Assembly (NCBI GenBank): GCA_003731675.1
Contig: RCNQ01000263.1
Span: 1 to 15,453, forward strand
Direction: 5' to 3'
Origin: Bacteroidetes/Chlorobi group bacterium ChocPot_Mid
GTDB lineage: Bacteria > Bacteroidota > Ignavibacteria > Kapaibacteriales > UBA2268
DNA: 15,453 bases
The notes below the pieces were generated by a model, which did not search any database, had not been told where the DNA came from, and saw only the letters and a list, made by a program, of their open reading frames with translations. Of this stretch, positions 1 to 8,061 are shown piece by piece; the stretch's first letter is position 1, and each line of letters begins with the position of its first letter. A program made the translations under genes and the position numbers.

Positions 1-1
1 T

Positions 2-448
2 CTTGATGCATTCGGTGGACTCGCAAATAAGATGCCAATATATACTGGTATTATGGCTGTTGCATTCTTCGCCGCCATTGGTTTACCCGGATTAAGCGGA
101 TTTATCAGTGAAGCTCTTGTATTCCTCGGTGCTTTCCAATACAACCAGACTCTGACCATTATATCCGGTTCAGGTATTATCATTGGTGCCGCCTATATGC
201 TCTGGGCTTTACAAAAAGTTTTCTTTGGACAATTACCCGAAAAATGGTCTGGACCTTGGGACCCGACTAAGAAACTCTATAAACACGACGATATAAATGC
301 TGTTGAACTAACAGCACTGGTACCATTAGCAGTAATCATCCTCTTCCTTGGTATTTATCCTCAACCAATGATTTCCATGATGACTGCTTCTGTAAATCAT
401 CTGATTGAATTTGTTAATATTAGCGGGCAGTTAGCTGCCGGTATGTAA
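2..448 (+). CDS. nuoM: NADH-quinone oxidoreductase subunit M, C-terminal part (5' end cut by the window)
   Basis: This is the last ~148 codons of a proton-pumping antiporter-like membrane subunit of respiratory complex I. The reading frame is open from base 2, before the first ATG at 32, so the gene enters from outside the window. The stretch GLPGLSGFISE is typical of the late transmembrane region of NuoM, where it lies close to the proton-channel helices. Hydrophobic segments follow around the GIIIGAAYMLWALQKVFFG stretch and again near the end, which is the expected NuoM pattern of a conserved helix, a loop and a last helix. Complete nuoN begins 33 bases downstream on the same strand, the usual order at the end of a nuo operon. 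NuoL and NuoN are paralogues, but the sequence and the position before nuoN favour NuoM. Confidence 0.93.
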   Translation, partial: LDAFGGLANKMPIYTGIMAVAFFAAIGLPGLSGFISEALVFLGAFQYNQTLTIISGSGIIIGAAYMLWALQKVFFGQLPEKWSGPWDPTKKLYKHDDINAVELTALVPLAVIILFLGIYPQPMISMMTASVNHLIEFVNISGQLAAGM

Positions 449-481
449 AAATGATTATAAATTTTAAAATTAAATTTTGAT

Positions 482-1990
482 ATGATTGACCAATTTATAA
501 TAGAACTGCAAAAAAGCATCAGCTTATTCAAACCTGAAGCCACTCTGGCTGTTACGTTTGTAGTTGCTTTAATTGCTGACCTGATATTTAAAAAATCAAA
601 AAATATCTCAGGGTATATCTCACTGATTGGATTTATCGTTACATTCTATTTCCTCTTCTGGCAAAAAGGTCAAAACTACGGCACTTTTACTCAAATGCTC
701 TCGGTTGACCCATTCGCCTTATTCTTTAAATTCTTAATTCTGCTCACCAGCTTCTTCATCATATTGATGTCCTTTTTCTCAAAAGAACTTTACATCAACA
801 ACAGAAGTCTTGGCGAATACTTTAGTCTTATTGCAGGAATGACTTTCGGAATGTTTCTCCTTGTAGGAGCAAACAACCTTATCATGATATACCTTGCCAT
901 CGAAACAATGAGTATCAGCTCCTATATCCTCGCTGGATATACAAAGGAAATTCATCGAGCAAGCGAAGCATCACTAAAATATGTAATATTCGGTGCAGTA
1001 TCCTCAGGATTAATGATTTACGGAATCTCCATCCTATTCGGTTTGACAGGAACACTAAATTTGTTTGAAATTAATAACTTTATTGCTAATAATAATGTCA
1101 ACATTTATGCACTCTTCTTTTCTGTTTTCCTGATTTTGGCTGGAATAGGTTACAAAATCTCAGCGGTACCATTCCATTTCTGGACACCTGACGTTTACGA
1201 AGGAGCTCCGATAACCATAACAGCTCTGCTATCTGTTGCATCTAAAGCCGCCGGTTTCGCTGTCCTGATACGCTTCGTAAAAGCCGCTTTCATAGATAAT
1301 ACGCAGCTTGATAGCGAAGGAATATGGATTTTAATAAGCAACATAGACTGGAGATTTATAATTGCTGTTCTCTCGGTTCTTTCAATGACATTAGGAAACC
1401 TTGTTGCACTCTGGCAAACAAACCTGAAAAGACTGCTCGCCTACTCAAGCATAGCACACGCAGGATATATGCTAATGGGTGTTGCAGTAATGACAGACGC
1501 AGGAGTAACGGCAGTAATGATTTATTTCGCATCATATCTGTTTATGAATCTCGGAGCATTCTTTGTTGTTACACTATTGGCTAACAAAATCGGCAGTGAG
1601 GACATTGATGATTACAAAGGCATTGGTTATCGAGCACCGATACTCGGAGTTTGCATGGTTGTCTTTTTATTATCATTGACAGGACTTCCACCCACATTCG
1701 GATTCATCGGTAAATGGATGGTATTCTCAGCTGTTCTTGAATCAAACTTTATATGGTTGGCAGTTATCGGTGTTTTGAACAGTGTCGTATCACTTTTCTA
1801 TTATGTTAAAATATTCAGGAACATGTACGTACGCGGAGTTGAAGAAAACGAGAATAAAGAGAACTATCAGTTCCATCCCATTGCAATAATAGTCTTATTA
1901 CTCCTTGCTATTCCGACTATCCTGTTTTGCCTTTATCCAGGACCAATAGCAAATTGGGCAGCAGCATCAGTTGGAATATTTCTGGGATAA
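482..1990 (+). CDS. nuoN: NADH-quinone oxidoreductase subunit N
   Basis: This is a 502-residue antiporter-like membrane subunit of complex I, which couples electron transfer from NADH to quinone with proton pumping. It is almost entirely hydrophobic, consistent with about 14 transmembrane helices. Family landmarks are present: the acidic residue E141 in the YLAIETMSISSYIL segment, and buried lysines at about K166 (SLKYVIFGA), K225 (GYKISAVPFHFWTPDVYEGAP) and K255 (SVASKAAGF). The NLKRLLAYSSIAHAGY segment with K316 and the late GLPPTFGFIGKW segment with K411 are also there. The length is normal for the family. No clear Shine-Dalgarno sequence precedes the ATG. It follows nuoM by 33 bases and ends just before a strong hairpin terminator, so it is very probably the last gene of the nuo operon. 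Confidence 0.97.
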   Translation: MIDQFIIELQKSISLFKPEATLAVTFVVALIADLIFKKSKNISGYISLIGFIVTFYFLFWQKGQNYGTFTQMLSVDPFALFFKFLILLTSFFIILMSFFSKELYINNRSLGEYFSLIAGMTFGMFLLVGANNLIMIYLAIETMSISSYILAGYTKEIHRASEASLKYVIFGAVSSGLMIYGISILFGLTGTLNLFEINNFIANNNVNIYALFFSVFLILAGIGYKISAVPFHFWTPDVYEGAPITITALLSVASKAAGFAVLIRFVKAAFIDNTQLDSEGIWILISNIDWRFIIAVLSVLSMTLGNLVALWQTNLKRLLAYSSIAHAGYMLMGVAVMTDAGVTAVMIYFASYLFMNLGAFFVVTLLANKIGSEDIDDYKGIGYRAPILGVCMVVFLLSLTGLPPTFGFIGKWMVFSAVLESNFIWLAVIGVLNSVVSLFYYVKIFRNMYVRGVEENENKENYQFHPIAIIVLLLLAIPTILFCLYPGPIANWAAASVGIFLG

Positions 1991-2008
1991 TCCGATAAAA
2001 AAAATTTT

Positions 2009-2039
2009 AAAAAGCCCTGTGAAATCAGGGCTTTTTTTT
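2009..2039. terminator. Two-way Rho-independent terminator between nuoN and glgP
   Basis: An 11-bp perfect stem (AAAAAGCCCTG at 2009-2019 with CAGGGCTTTTT at 2026-2036) encloses a 6-base loop and is followed by a run of T on the + strand. Read on the - strand it is also followed by T-rich sequence. It lies 18 bases after the nuoN stop and about 58 bases after the glgP stop, so it can end both convergent transcripts. Confidence 0.93.
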
Positions 2040-2097
2040 ATCATTAAAATTAGAATAATAAGTGTATTCTGTGAAAATGTAACTTCCTTGCAAACAA

Positions 2098-4653
2098 CTA
2101 TTGTGCCCATGCACAAATATAAAGCTCCGAAGGACAAACCATCAATGGATGAGTCGGCAATACACGTACTGTAAAACCTTGTACCCCGGTGTCAGAACAT
2201 GTATAAGAACCCTCATAAAAGTGAGACTTCCCTTCCGAATTTACCAAAGATAATTTTTCAACCTGTGTTTTTACGAGCTCTCCCAAATGGTCAACCGAAC
2301 CGTAATAAACCTGAACAATAACATCGTCAGGTGTCAGATTACCCAGAGTAACAGTAGCAGAAACCTTGATTGGTTTTCCAATATAATTCTCACCATTCTC
2401 CTCCATCGAAACATCCATTATCTCAACATTTGCCCACTCACTCCGAACTTTATCTTTCCATTCCTTAAACTTGGTTGCACTTTCTGCATTATTCTCTGTC
2501 AAAACTCCATAATTCCGCAAAGCATTCATATAAAACATATTAGCATAATCCTTAACCATCCGCTCACTCGAAAATTGTCCAGCTATCGTCCTAATATTCT
2601 CCTTAATAAAAGTTACCCATTTCTCCGGAGTCTTGTTTGATTTTTCCCTGTCATAAAACATCGGGATAATCACTTGCTCAAGCATATCATACAAAGCACC
2701 AGCTTCAACTATATTCTGTTCATCAAAATTATCATATTCCTCCCCGTGACCAATCGAAAAACCATTCTTTCCATTAAATGCTTCATCCCACCAACCATCA
2801 AGAATGCTGAAATTCAGACATCCATTCAATGCCGCTTTCATTCCACTTGTTCCGCTTGCTTCCATAGGTCTCACAGGAGTATTAAGCCAAACATCGCAAC
2901 CTTTAACCATATACCTTGCAATAACGGTATCGTAATCCTCAAGAAAAACAACATGACGCTCAAGATTATACTCCCTAACCTTCTGTATAATTGATTGAAT
3001 TACTTCCTTGCCCTGAACATCATGCGGATGTGCCTTACCTGCCAATACAATCTGTACTGGCTTATCAAACTTTTTCAATATCGTTGCTAATCTCTCCATA
3101 TCTGTAAAAAGCAAAGTCGCCCTCTTATAAGTCGCAAATCTCCTCGCAAAACCTATTGTTAAAGCATCAGGGTCCAAATATTCATTTATCTTGCTAACTT
3201 GCTCTGGTGGCAAATAACCTTTCTGCCTTCGCTTCAGATACTCCCTCGCAAATAGTACCAACCTGACCCTTCGCCTCGTCTTCTCTCTCCAAAGCTCCTC
3301 CGAAGGTATTGTATCAATCTTATCCCATATTGCCTGATTATCAATTTCCGTTCTCCACTTCGGTGAAAAATACCTGTCAAACAATTCCGTAAACTCCCTT
3401 GCTACCCATGTCATCGTATGTATCCCGTTCGTAATATGCTGAATTGGAATCTCATCGGTAGGAAAACACTTCCAGATATTCTGCCACATCTTCCTGGAAA
3501 CTTCACCATGCAATTTGCTTACTCCATTGTGATAAGATGTAAGCTTCAAACCCAAAACAGTCATAGAAAAATCCTCATTAGGATTATTTTCATCAATCTG
3601 TCCAAGTCTGAAAAAATACTCCTTAGATAAACCCAGATTTGCGTAATAATTATGGAAATAATCCTCCATCCTCTGAACTTTGAATGATTCATTGCCTGCG
3701 GGTACTGGAGTATGAGTTGTAAAAACGGATGTCGCCTTTGTTATCTGTTTTGCAGAACGAAAATCAAGATTATACTTCTGCATATACATAAATGTTCGCT
3801 CCAACAAAGCAAAAGCCGCATGACCTTCATTGATATGTACTGCCTCTGGTAACAGATTCAAAGCTTTCAAAGCCCTCATTCCACCAATACCTAATATTAT
3901 CTCCTGTTGAATCCTTGTCTCTCGTGTACCACCGTACAATTGGTCTGTTATATCTCTGTACTCATCTAAAACATTCTGGGAAATATTAGTATCCAGTAAA
4001 TATAAAGGTACTCTGCCTATCTGCATCCTCCATATTTGAGCCCATGCTTTTTCCTTAGGCAAATCAACTTCTATCAACAATGTCTCACCTTCTGCATTTT
4101 TCTCCAAAATTAATGGCATAGAATAAAAATCATTATAAGGATAATACTCATTCTGCCACCCATGCTGAGTCAACCTCTGACGAAAATAACCCTGCTGATA
4201 AAGTAAACCAACACCAATTAAATTCAAGCCCAAATCACTTGCACTTTTTAAATGGTCACCTGATAAAATCCCTAATCCACCGGAATAATTCGGAAAACTC
4301 TCATTAATTCCATACTCAGTACTAAAATACGCAACTGTCCCACTAGGTTTATCCTCAATTTTATCATACCAAGTAGTAGAACTCATGTAATTCTTGAACT
4401 TTTTATAAATATAATCGAGAAAAGAAGTAAAATCAGTCTGCTCAGCCAGTCGGTTCAATTTCTCTATCGGCAACTTATTTATCATTTGCACAGGATTATG
4501 ATTGACTTCCTCCCATAATTCACGGTTAATTCTCACAAATAGTTCCTTAGCTTCAGAATTCCAACACCACCAGTAATTATATGCCAATTCCTTCAATGTA
4601 GCTATTCTCTCAGGTAAATGAGCTGTAACAATAAAATCATGAACAGGTTTCAT
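2098..4653 (-). CDS. glgP: Alpha-glucan (glycogen/maltodextrin) phosphorylase, DUF3417 type
   Basis: This is an 851-residue cytoplasmic PLP enzyme that releases glucose 1-phosphate from alpha-1,4-glucans with inorganic phosphate. The N-terminal ~100 residues, with HLPERIATLKELAYNYWWCW, match the DUF3417 domain of the shorter bacterial/archaeal phosphorylase group. The segment NYSGGLGILSGDHLKSASDLG (about 122-142) and HINEGHAAFALLE (273-285) belong to the catalytic core. The PLP-binding motif EASGTSGMKAALNG places the Schiff-base lysine at K606. A ~130-residue tail follows the core and is rich in beta-strand-like sequence. A GGAG Shine-Dalgarno precedes the ATG at a good distance. No other glycogen gene is adjacent. 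It is transcribed divergently from the gene at 4828 across 174 bases and converges on nuoN. The family is certain; preference for glycogen or for short maltodextrins cannot be read from the sequence. Confidence 0.96.
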   Translation of the reverse strand: MKPVHDFIVTAHLPERIATLKELAYNYWWCWNSEAKELFVRINRELWEEVNHNPVQMINKLPIEKLNRLAEQTDFTSFLDYIYKKFKNYMSSTTWYDKIEDKPSGTVAYFSTEYGINESFPNYSGGLGILSGDHLKSASDLGLNLIGVGLLYQQGYFRQRLTQHGWQNEYYPYNDFYSMPLILEKNAEGETLLIEVDLPKEKAWAQIWRMQIGRVPLYLLDTNISQNVLDEYRDITDQLYGGTRETRIQQEIILGIGGMRALKALNLLPEAVHINEGHAAFALLERTFMYMQKYNLDFRSAKQITKATSVFTTHTPVPAGNESFKVQRMEDYFHNYYANLGLSKEYFFRLGQIDENNPNEDFSMTVLGLKLTSYHNGVSKLHGEVSRKMWQNIWKCFPTDEIPIQHITNGIHTMTWVAREFTELFDRYFSPKWRTEIDNQAIWDKIDTIPSEELWREKTRRRVRLVLFAREYLKRRQKGYLPPEQVSKINEYLDPDALTIGFARRFATYKRATLLFTDMERLATILKKFDKPVQIVLAGKAHPHDVQGKEVIQSIIQKVREYNLERHVVFLEDYDTVIARYMVKGCDVWLNTPVRPMEASGTSGMKAALNGCLNFSILDGWWDEAFNGKNGFSIGHGEEYDNFDEQNIVEAGALYDMLEQVIIPMFYDREKSNKTPEKWVTFIKENIRTIAGQFSSERMVKDYANMFYMNALRNYGVLTENNAESATKFKEWKDKVRSEWANVEIMDVSMEENGENYIGKPIKVSATVTLGNLTPDDVIVQVYYGSVDHLGELVKTQVEKLSLVNSEGKSHFYEGSYTCSDTGVQGFTVRVLPTHPLMVCPSELYICAWAQ

Positions 4654-4714
4654 AATATTTCTCCATTTTTAATCATTCGACTATATTTAAAATAATAAAG
4701 TTATCATATTTAAT

Positions 4715-4722
4715 CAAATTTA
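4715..4722 (-). promoter_or_regulatory. Possible Bacteroidota-type -7 box upstream of glgP
   Basis: On the - strand this reads TAAATTTG, matching the TAnnTTTG -7 box used by the primary sigma factor of Bacteroidota. It lies 61 bases upstream of the glgP ATG, within the divergent intergenic region. I do not see a well-spaced -33 TTTG partner, and the region is very AT-rich, so chance is possible. Confidence 0.3.
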
Positions 4723-4827
4723 CAAAATATTACCAAAAAAATTATTATAATGATATTTACAACAATTTTCGTAATTTAATGTTTGCATAAAATTAATTTA
4801 ATGAATATTTTTTATTGGAGGTTATAA

Positions 4828-5322
4828 ATGGCATTCAGAGATGGTTTTACAACTGAAGAATGGAGAACACTGCAATTCGCCCATTTCTGGGTTTTTAAAG
4901 CAGTTGCTGGTGTTGACAAAAATATTGATACCGAAGAGCAAATTGCTTTGCACAACATTATGGAAAACGGTTCAAAATTCGAAAATCCCCTTGCAAGAGA
5001 AATTATGATGGGACTCGAATTCAATATTGATGGTATTTCTGCCGCCTTTGCTGACGACAGAAGAAGCATTGACCAGGGACTCATTGATGTAGCTGACTTA
5101 CTGGATAAGAAAATAGACAAAGAGATTGCCCTTAATTTCAAAAAAACTTTACTCGCTATCGGTATTGCTATTGGTCAGGCATCGGGCAAATGGTTCGCTT
5201 CCAAATTCAGCAAAGAAGAGGTCGCCGCTTTAAAAGAAGCAGGTCTATTATTGAGAGTCTCAGAACAAGACCTTCTCAAACCTCCTCTTCTAAATGATAT
5301 TATTCAGACTTTTTCTAAATAA
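4828..5322 (+). CDS. Uncharacterised soluble alpha-helical protein, possibly TerB-like
   Basis: This is a 164-residue protein of unknown function with no signal peptide and one hydrophobic helix near 108-117 that is too weak to call a membrane span. The start is well supported by a strong GGAGG Shine-Dalgarno at 4817-4821, six bases before the ATG. The predicted fold is all helical. Residues 25-46 (AGVDKNIDTEEQIALHNIM) resemble the helix-acidic loop-helix seen in TerB/DjlA-like proteins, where D30 and D34 would sit in the loop. A second similar pattern occurs near 111-142, around FSKEEVAALKEAGLLL. This resemblance is by eye and could be superficial. The gene is divergent from glgP and lies 18 bases before the in-frame start proposed here for tsaC, so it may be co-transcribed with tsaC. 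It is a confident gene with an unknown role. Confidence 0.85.
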   Translation: MAFRDGFTTEEWRTLQFAHFWVFKAVAGVDKNIDTEEQIALHNIMENGSKFENPLAREIMMGLEFNIDGISAAFADDRRSIDQGLIDVADLLDKKIDKEIALNFKKTLLAIGIAIGQASGKWFASKFSKEEVAALKEAGLLLRVSEQDLLKPPLLNDIIQTFSK

Positions 5323-5340
5323 ATATTTGAATTTTGACAA

Positions 5341-5970
5341 CTGAAAACTGAACTTATCAATATATCGGATAATTTCGAACTTGCTCTCAATAAAGCCGTT
5401 AAATTCTTATCCGAAGGATTTGTGATTGCTGTTCCTACAGACACAGTGTATGGGCTTGTTTGCGATTTTGAAGACTATGATGCAATAAATAAAATTTTCG
5501 AACTAAAAAAAAGGTCAAGCGAAAAACCGTTAATTGCCTTCTGCAACTCAATTCAAACTATTCAAAGTATTTGCGAAAATATACCAGAAGTTTTCTACAA
5601 AATTGCAGATAAATTTTTTCCTGGTCCGCTTACCATCGTATTAAAAAAAAGAAGCAATATCCCTGACTATATCACATGTGGTTTTAATACCATTGGTGTC
5701 AGAATACCTGACAACCAGTTCTTGCTAAAATTACTGAATGTAGTCAAATCTCCATTAGCTAGTACATCTGCTAACATTTCTGGAGAACAATCTCCCATCT
5801 CAGCTAATCAGATTTTCGATACATTCAATAATTCAATACCCCTGATTCTTGATGGTGGATTATCCAAATTAAAAATTGAATCCACCGTAATTGACATTTC
5901 CGATGGAAATTTAAAAATCCTTAGGGAATCTTCAATAAAAAAAGATGAATTACTTGAATTCTGGAAATAA
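5341..5970 (+). CDS. tsaC: Threonylcarbamoyl-AMP synthase (YrdC/Sua5 family), start codon uncertain
   Basis: This enzyme makes threonylcarbamoyl-AMP from threonine, bicarbonate and ATP, the first step of t6A37 modification of ANN-decoding tRNAs. The YrdC signature is clear: PTDTVYGL, then LKKRSSEKPLIAF (the K-x-R...KPL substrate site), FPGPLTIVLKK, STSANISG and ESTVIDI. The first in-frame conventional start is GTG at 5422, but starting there would remove the first helix and half of the first strand. The 27 codons before it stay open and read like the normal family N-terminus (ALNKAVKFLSEGFVIAVPTDT). The frame is closed by TGA at 5335-5337, leaving CTG at 5341 as the most plausible start. That gives about 209 residues, normal for the short TsaC form; the GTG form would have 182. 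No Shine-Dalgarno is visible. Identity is firm; the start is inferred. Confidence 0.9.
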   Translation: MKTELINISDNFELALNKAVKFLSEGFVIAVPTDTVYGLVCDFEDYDAINKIFELKKRSSEKPLIAFCNSIQTIQSICENIPEVFYKIADKFFPGPLTIVLKKRSNIPDYITCGFNTIGVRIPDNQFLLKLLNVVKSPLASTSANISGEQSPISANQIFDTFNNSIPLILDGGLSKLKIESTVIDISDGNLKILRESSIKKDELLEFWK

Positions 5971-6013
5971 AAAATTTTTGTAAATATTAACTTTTTTTAT
6001 AAATTAAGAATTT

Positions 6014-6021
6014 TATATTTG
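6014..6021 (+). promoter_or_regulatory. Possible Bacteroidota-type -7 box just upstream of ptsH
   Basis: The sequence TATATTTG matches the TAnnTTTG -7 consensus of Bacteroidota promoters and sits only 11 bases before the ptsH ATG. If used, the transcript would have a leader of only a few bases, which fits the absence of a Shine-Dalgarno sequence. A TTTG at 5977-5980 is too far upstream to be a normal -33 partner, so support is limited. Confidence 0.35.
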
Positions 6022-6032
6022 CATTTTGATAG

Positions 6033-6299
6033 ATGATTGAAAGAGAAGTAAAAATAGTTAACAGAGCTGGATTGCACACAAGACCAGCCGCGGCTTTAGT
6101 AAAAATTGCTTCAAAATTCAATTCTGAAGTTACATTAATCAAAGGTGACTTTGCTATCAATGCAAAAAGCATAATAGGTGTAATGACTTTAGCCGCTGAA
6201 AAAGGGAGCAGGCTTATCGTTCAGGTAGATGGTGATGATGAAAATACTGCCATTGATGAAATTTGCAAACTGTTTGATTCAGGATTTGGTGAAGATTAA
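6033..6299 (+). CDS. ptsH: Phosphocarrier protein HPr
   Basis: This 88-residue cytoplasmic protein accepts phosphate from Enzyme I on a histidine and passes it to EIIA-type partners. The active site motif RAGLHTRPAA places the phosphorylated histidine at H15, exactly as in classical HPr. The regulatory segment AKSIIGVMTL carries S46, the residue phosphorylated by HPr kinase/phosphorylase in organisms that have that enzyme. The length is standard. ptsI follows after only 2 bases, so the two are one transcription unit. No sugar-specific EII component is present in the window, so a regulatory role rather than sugar import is possible. There is no visible Shine-Dalgarno, and a -7-like box lies 11 bases before the ATG. 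The tsaC stop is 62 bases upstream, leaving room for a separate promoter. Confidence 0.96.
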   Translation: MIEREVKIVNRAGLHTRPAAALVKIASKFNSEVTLIKGDFAINAKSIIGVMTLAAEKGSRLIVQVDGDDENTAIDEICKLFDSGFGED

Positions 6300-6301
6300 T
6301 T

Positions 6302-8056
6302 ATGATAAACAATGTTAAAAAGATAGAATTTAACAATAAAACTAAAGCGACACAAAGCATTTTAAGAGGCATACCTTCATCTCCGGGGTTAGTCCACGGT
6401 AAAGCTGTTGTTCTCGAACCGGAATCAATTATTTTACCTGATGAAAAAATTGAAACAAAAAATATTCACGAAGAATTAGACCGTCTCGAAACTGCTATTC
6501 GTGATTTGATTCAGGAATTTGTTCACGCTTTAAGCAAAGTTAAAGATGACGCAAAAAATGTTGCTTCGGTTCTCGAATCCGACTTAATGATTCTTACTGA
6601 CGAAACATTCCTCAAAAAAATCAGAAACAAAATTGAAGAATGTTTCAGTGCCGAAAATGCAATCGTTCAGGAATTTGACCATCAAATCCACTTTCTATTA
6701 AAATCTAACGACCATATTCTCAGAGAAAGAGCTAATGAACTTGACCACATTAAAGAGCGGCTTATTTCTGTCCTTAGAAACAGATGTATTTTCTATGGCA
6801 GTGGAAAAAATTCAATTGTTATCGCTCAATCACTTACACCAACAGATATTGTAAACTTTAAAGAAGCTGGTGCATTAGGCTTTATTACTGAAGTAGGTGG
6901 TATTACTTCACACAGTTCAATTCTTGCTCGGAGCTATGAAATACCTGAAGTAATTGGTATCAAAGAAGCTACTTCAATCATCAAAGATAATGATAAAATC
7001 ATCTTAGACGGTTATACGGGCTCTATCACAGTTAATCCGACAAAGAAATCTGTTTCTGCCTATGTTGCTAAAAAACAAAAAGAACAGGAACACAAAAAGC
7101 AATTAGGTGAACTCGCAAAATTAAAAGCTGTTACTACTGACGGTAAACAAATCAGATTAATGGCAAACATCAATGTCTCCGAGGATATTGAAACCGCTCT
7201 GATTTATGGTGCAGAAGGAGTCGGTTTGGTCCGTTCCGAGCAACTGATAATATCAAAAAATTCCATTCCTTCGGAAGAAGAACAATTCAATTGGTTCAAA
7301 TCATTAGCCGATTCAATATTCCCTGAATTTGTCACAATTAGAGCATTCGACATCGGAAGCGATAAATACTCTGAAGGTATGCCAAAACACGAACAAAACC
7401 CTGCTCTCGGATTTCGCGGTATAAGATTTCTGCTTCACAGAGTTGATATCTTTAAAGAACAAATCAGAGCAATATTAAGAGTCTCGAAAAATAAGAATAT
7501 TCGGCTTATGCTTCCTCTTATTACATGCTATAATGAAATTGAAAAAACAAAAAAAATCATCGAAGAATGCAAAAAGGAGCTATCCAAAGAAAATATACCA
7601 TTTGACAACAACCTGCCATTAGGTATTATGATCGAAACACCAGCTGCTGCAATTTTATCTGAAAAAATTGCTCCATTCATTGATTTTTTCAGTATTGGCA
7701 CTAATGATTTAACTCAATATACACTCGCTGTTGACAGAACCAATGAATATGTCTCTTCCATTTATGATTCATTCCATCCGACTGTTCTGAGTCTGATAAA
7801 ACTAACATCGGATGCCGCCAATAAACACAATATACCAGTATCAGTATGCGGTGAACTTGCAGGTCATGCTGCTGCTACTTCTTTGCTAATTGGTCTTGGA
7901 ATAACCGAACTCAGTGTCTCTCCATCAATGCTTCTCGAATTAAAAAAGAGGGTTAGAGAAACAAGCTATCAAGACTCAAAAAAATTAGCTGATGAAATTC
8001 TGAAAATTGCAAATTGTGAAGATGTTAGACAAAAGTTAAGTTTCACCAACGAGTAA
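6302..8056 (+). CDS. ptsI: Phosphoenolpyruvate-protein phosphotransferase (PTS Enzyme I)
   Basis: This 584-residue cytoplasmic enzyme takes phosphate from PEP and transfers it to HPr. The N-terminal HPr-binding and phosphohistidine domain has the GGITSHSSILAR motif with phosphorylatable H204. The C-terminal PEP-binding barrel has GAEGVGLVRSEQL (R311), RAFDIGSDK (347-355), NPALGFRGIR, DFFSIGTNDLTQYTLAVDR and VCGELAG with catalytic C516. The usual core start, GIPSSPGLVHGKA, begins about residue 23, so there is an N-terminal extension of some 20 residues compared with enteric Enzyme I. A few positions differ from the common consensus (TSHSS for TSHAA, RSEQL for RTEFL, GSDK for GGDK), but all key catalytic residues remain. 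It sits 2 bases behind ptsH and 5 bases before the hydrolase gene, which implies co-transcription. Confidence 0.97.
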   Translation: MINNVKKIEFNNKTKATQSILRGIPSSPGLVHGKAVVLEPESIILPDEKIETKNIHEELDRLETAIRDLIQEFVHALSKVKDDAKNVASVLESDLMILTDETFLKKIRNKIEECFSAENAIVQEFDHQIHFLLKSNDHILRERANELDHIKERLISVLRNRCIFYGSGKNSIVIAQSLTPTDIVNFKEAGALGFITEVGGITSHSSILARSYEIPEVIGIKEATSIIKDNDKIILDGYTGSITVNPTKKSVSAYVAKKQKEQEHKKQLGELAKLKAVTTDGKQIRLMANINVSEDIETALIYGAEGVGLVRSEQLIISKNSIPSEEEQFNWFKSLADSIFPEFVTIRAFDIGSDKYSEGMPKHEQNPALGFRGIRFLLHRVDIFKEQIRAILRVSKNKNIRLMLPLITCYNEIEKTKKIIEECKKELSKENIPFDNNLPLGIMIETPAAAILSEKIAPFIDFFSIGTNDLTQYTLAVDRTNEYVSSIYDSFHPTVLSLIKLTSDAANKHNIPVSVCGELAGHAAATSLLIGLGITELSVSPSMLLELKKRVRETSYQDSKKLADEILKIANCEDVRQKLSFTNE

Positions 8057-8061
8057 ATCTC

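Noticed and set aside
2287..3630. Open + strand frames opposite glgP
   Set aside because: They lie antisense within a clear phosphorylase gene, have no recognisable motifs and no credible start signals; they are shadows of the real gene.
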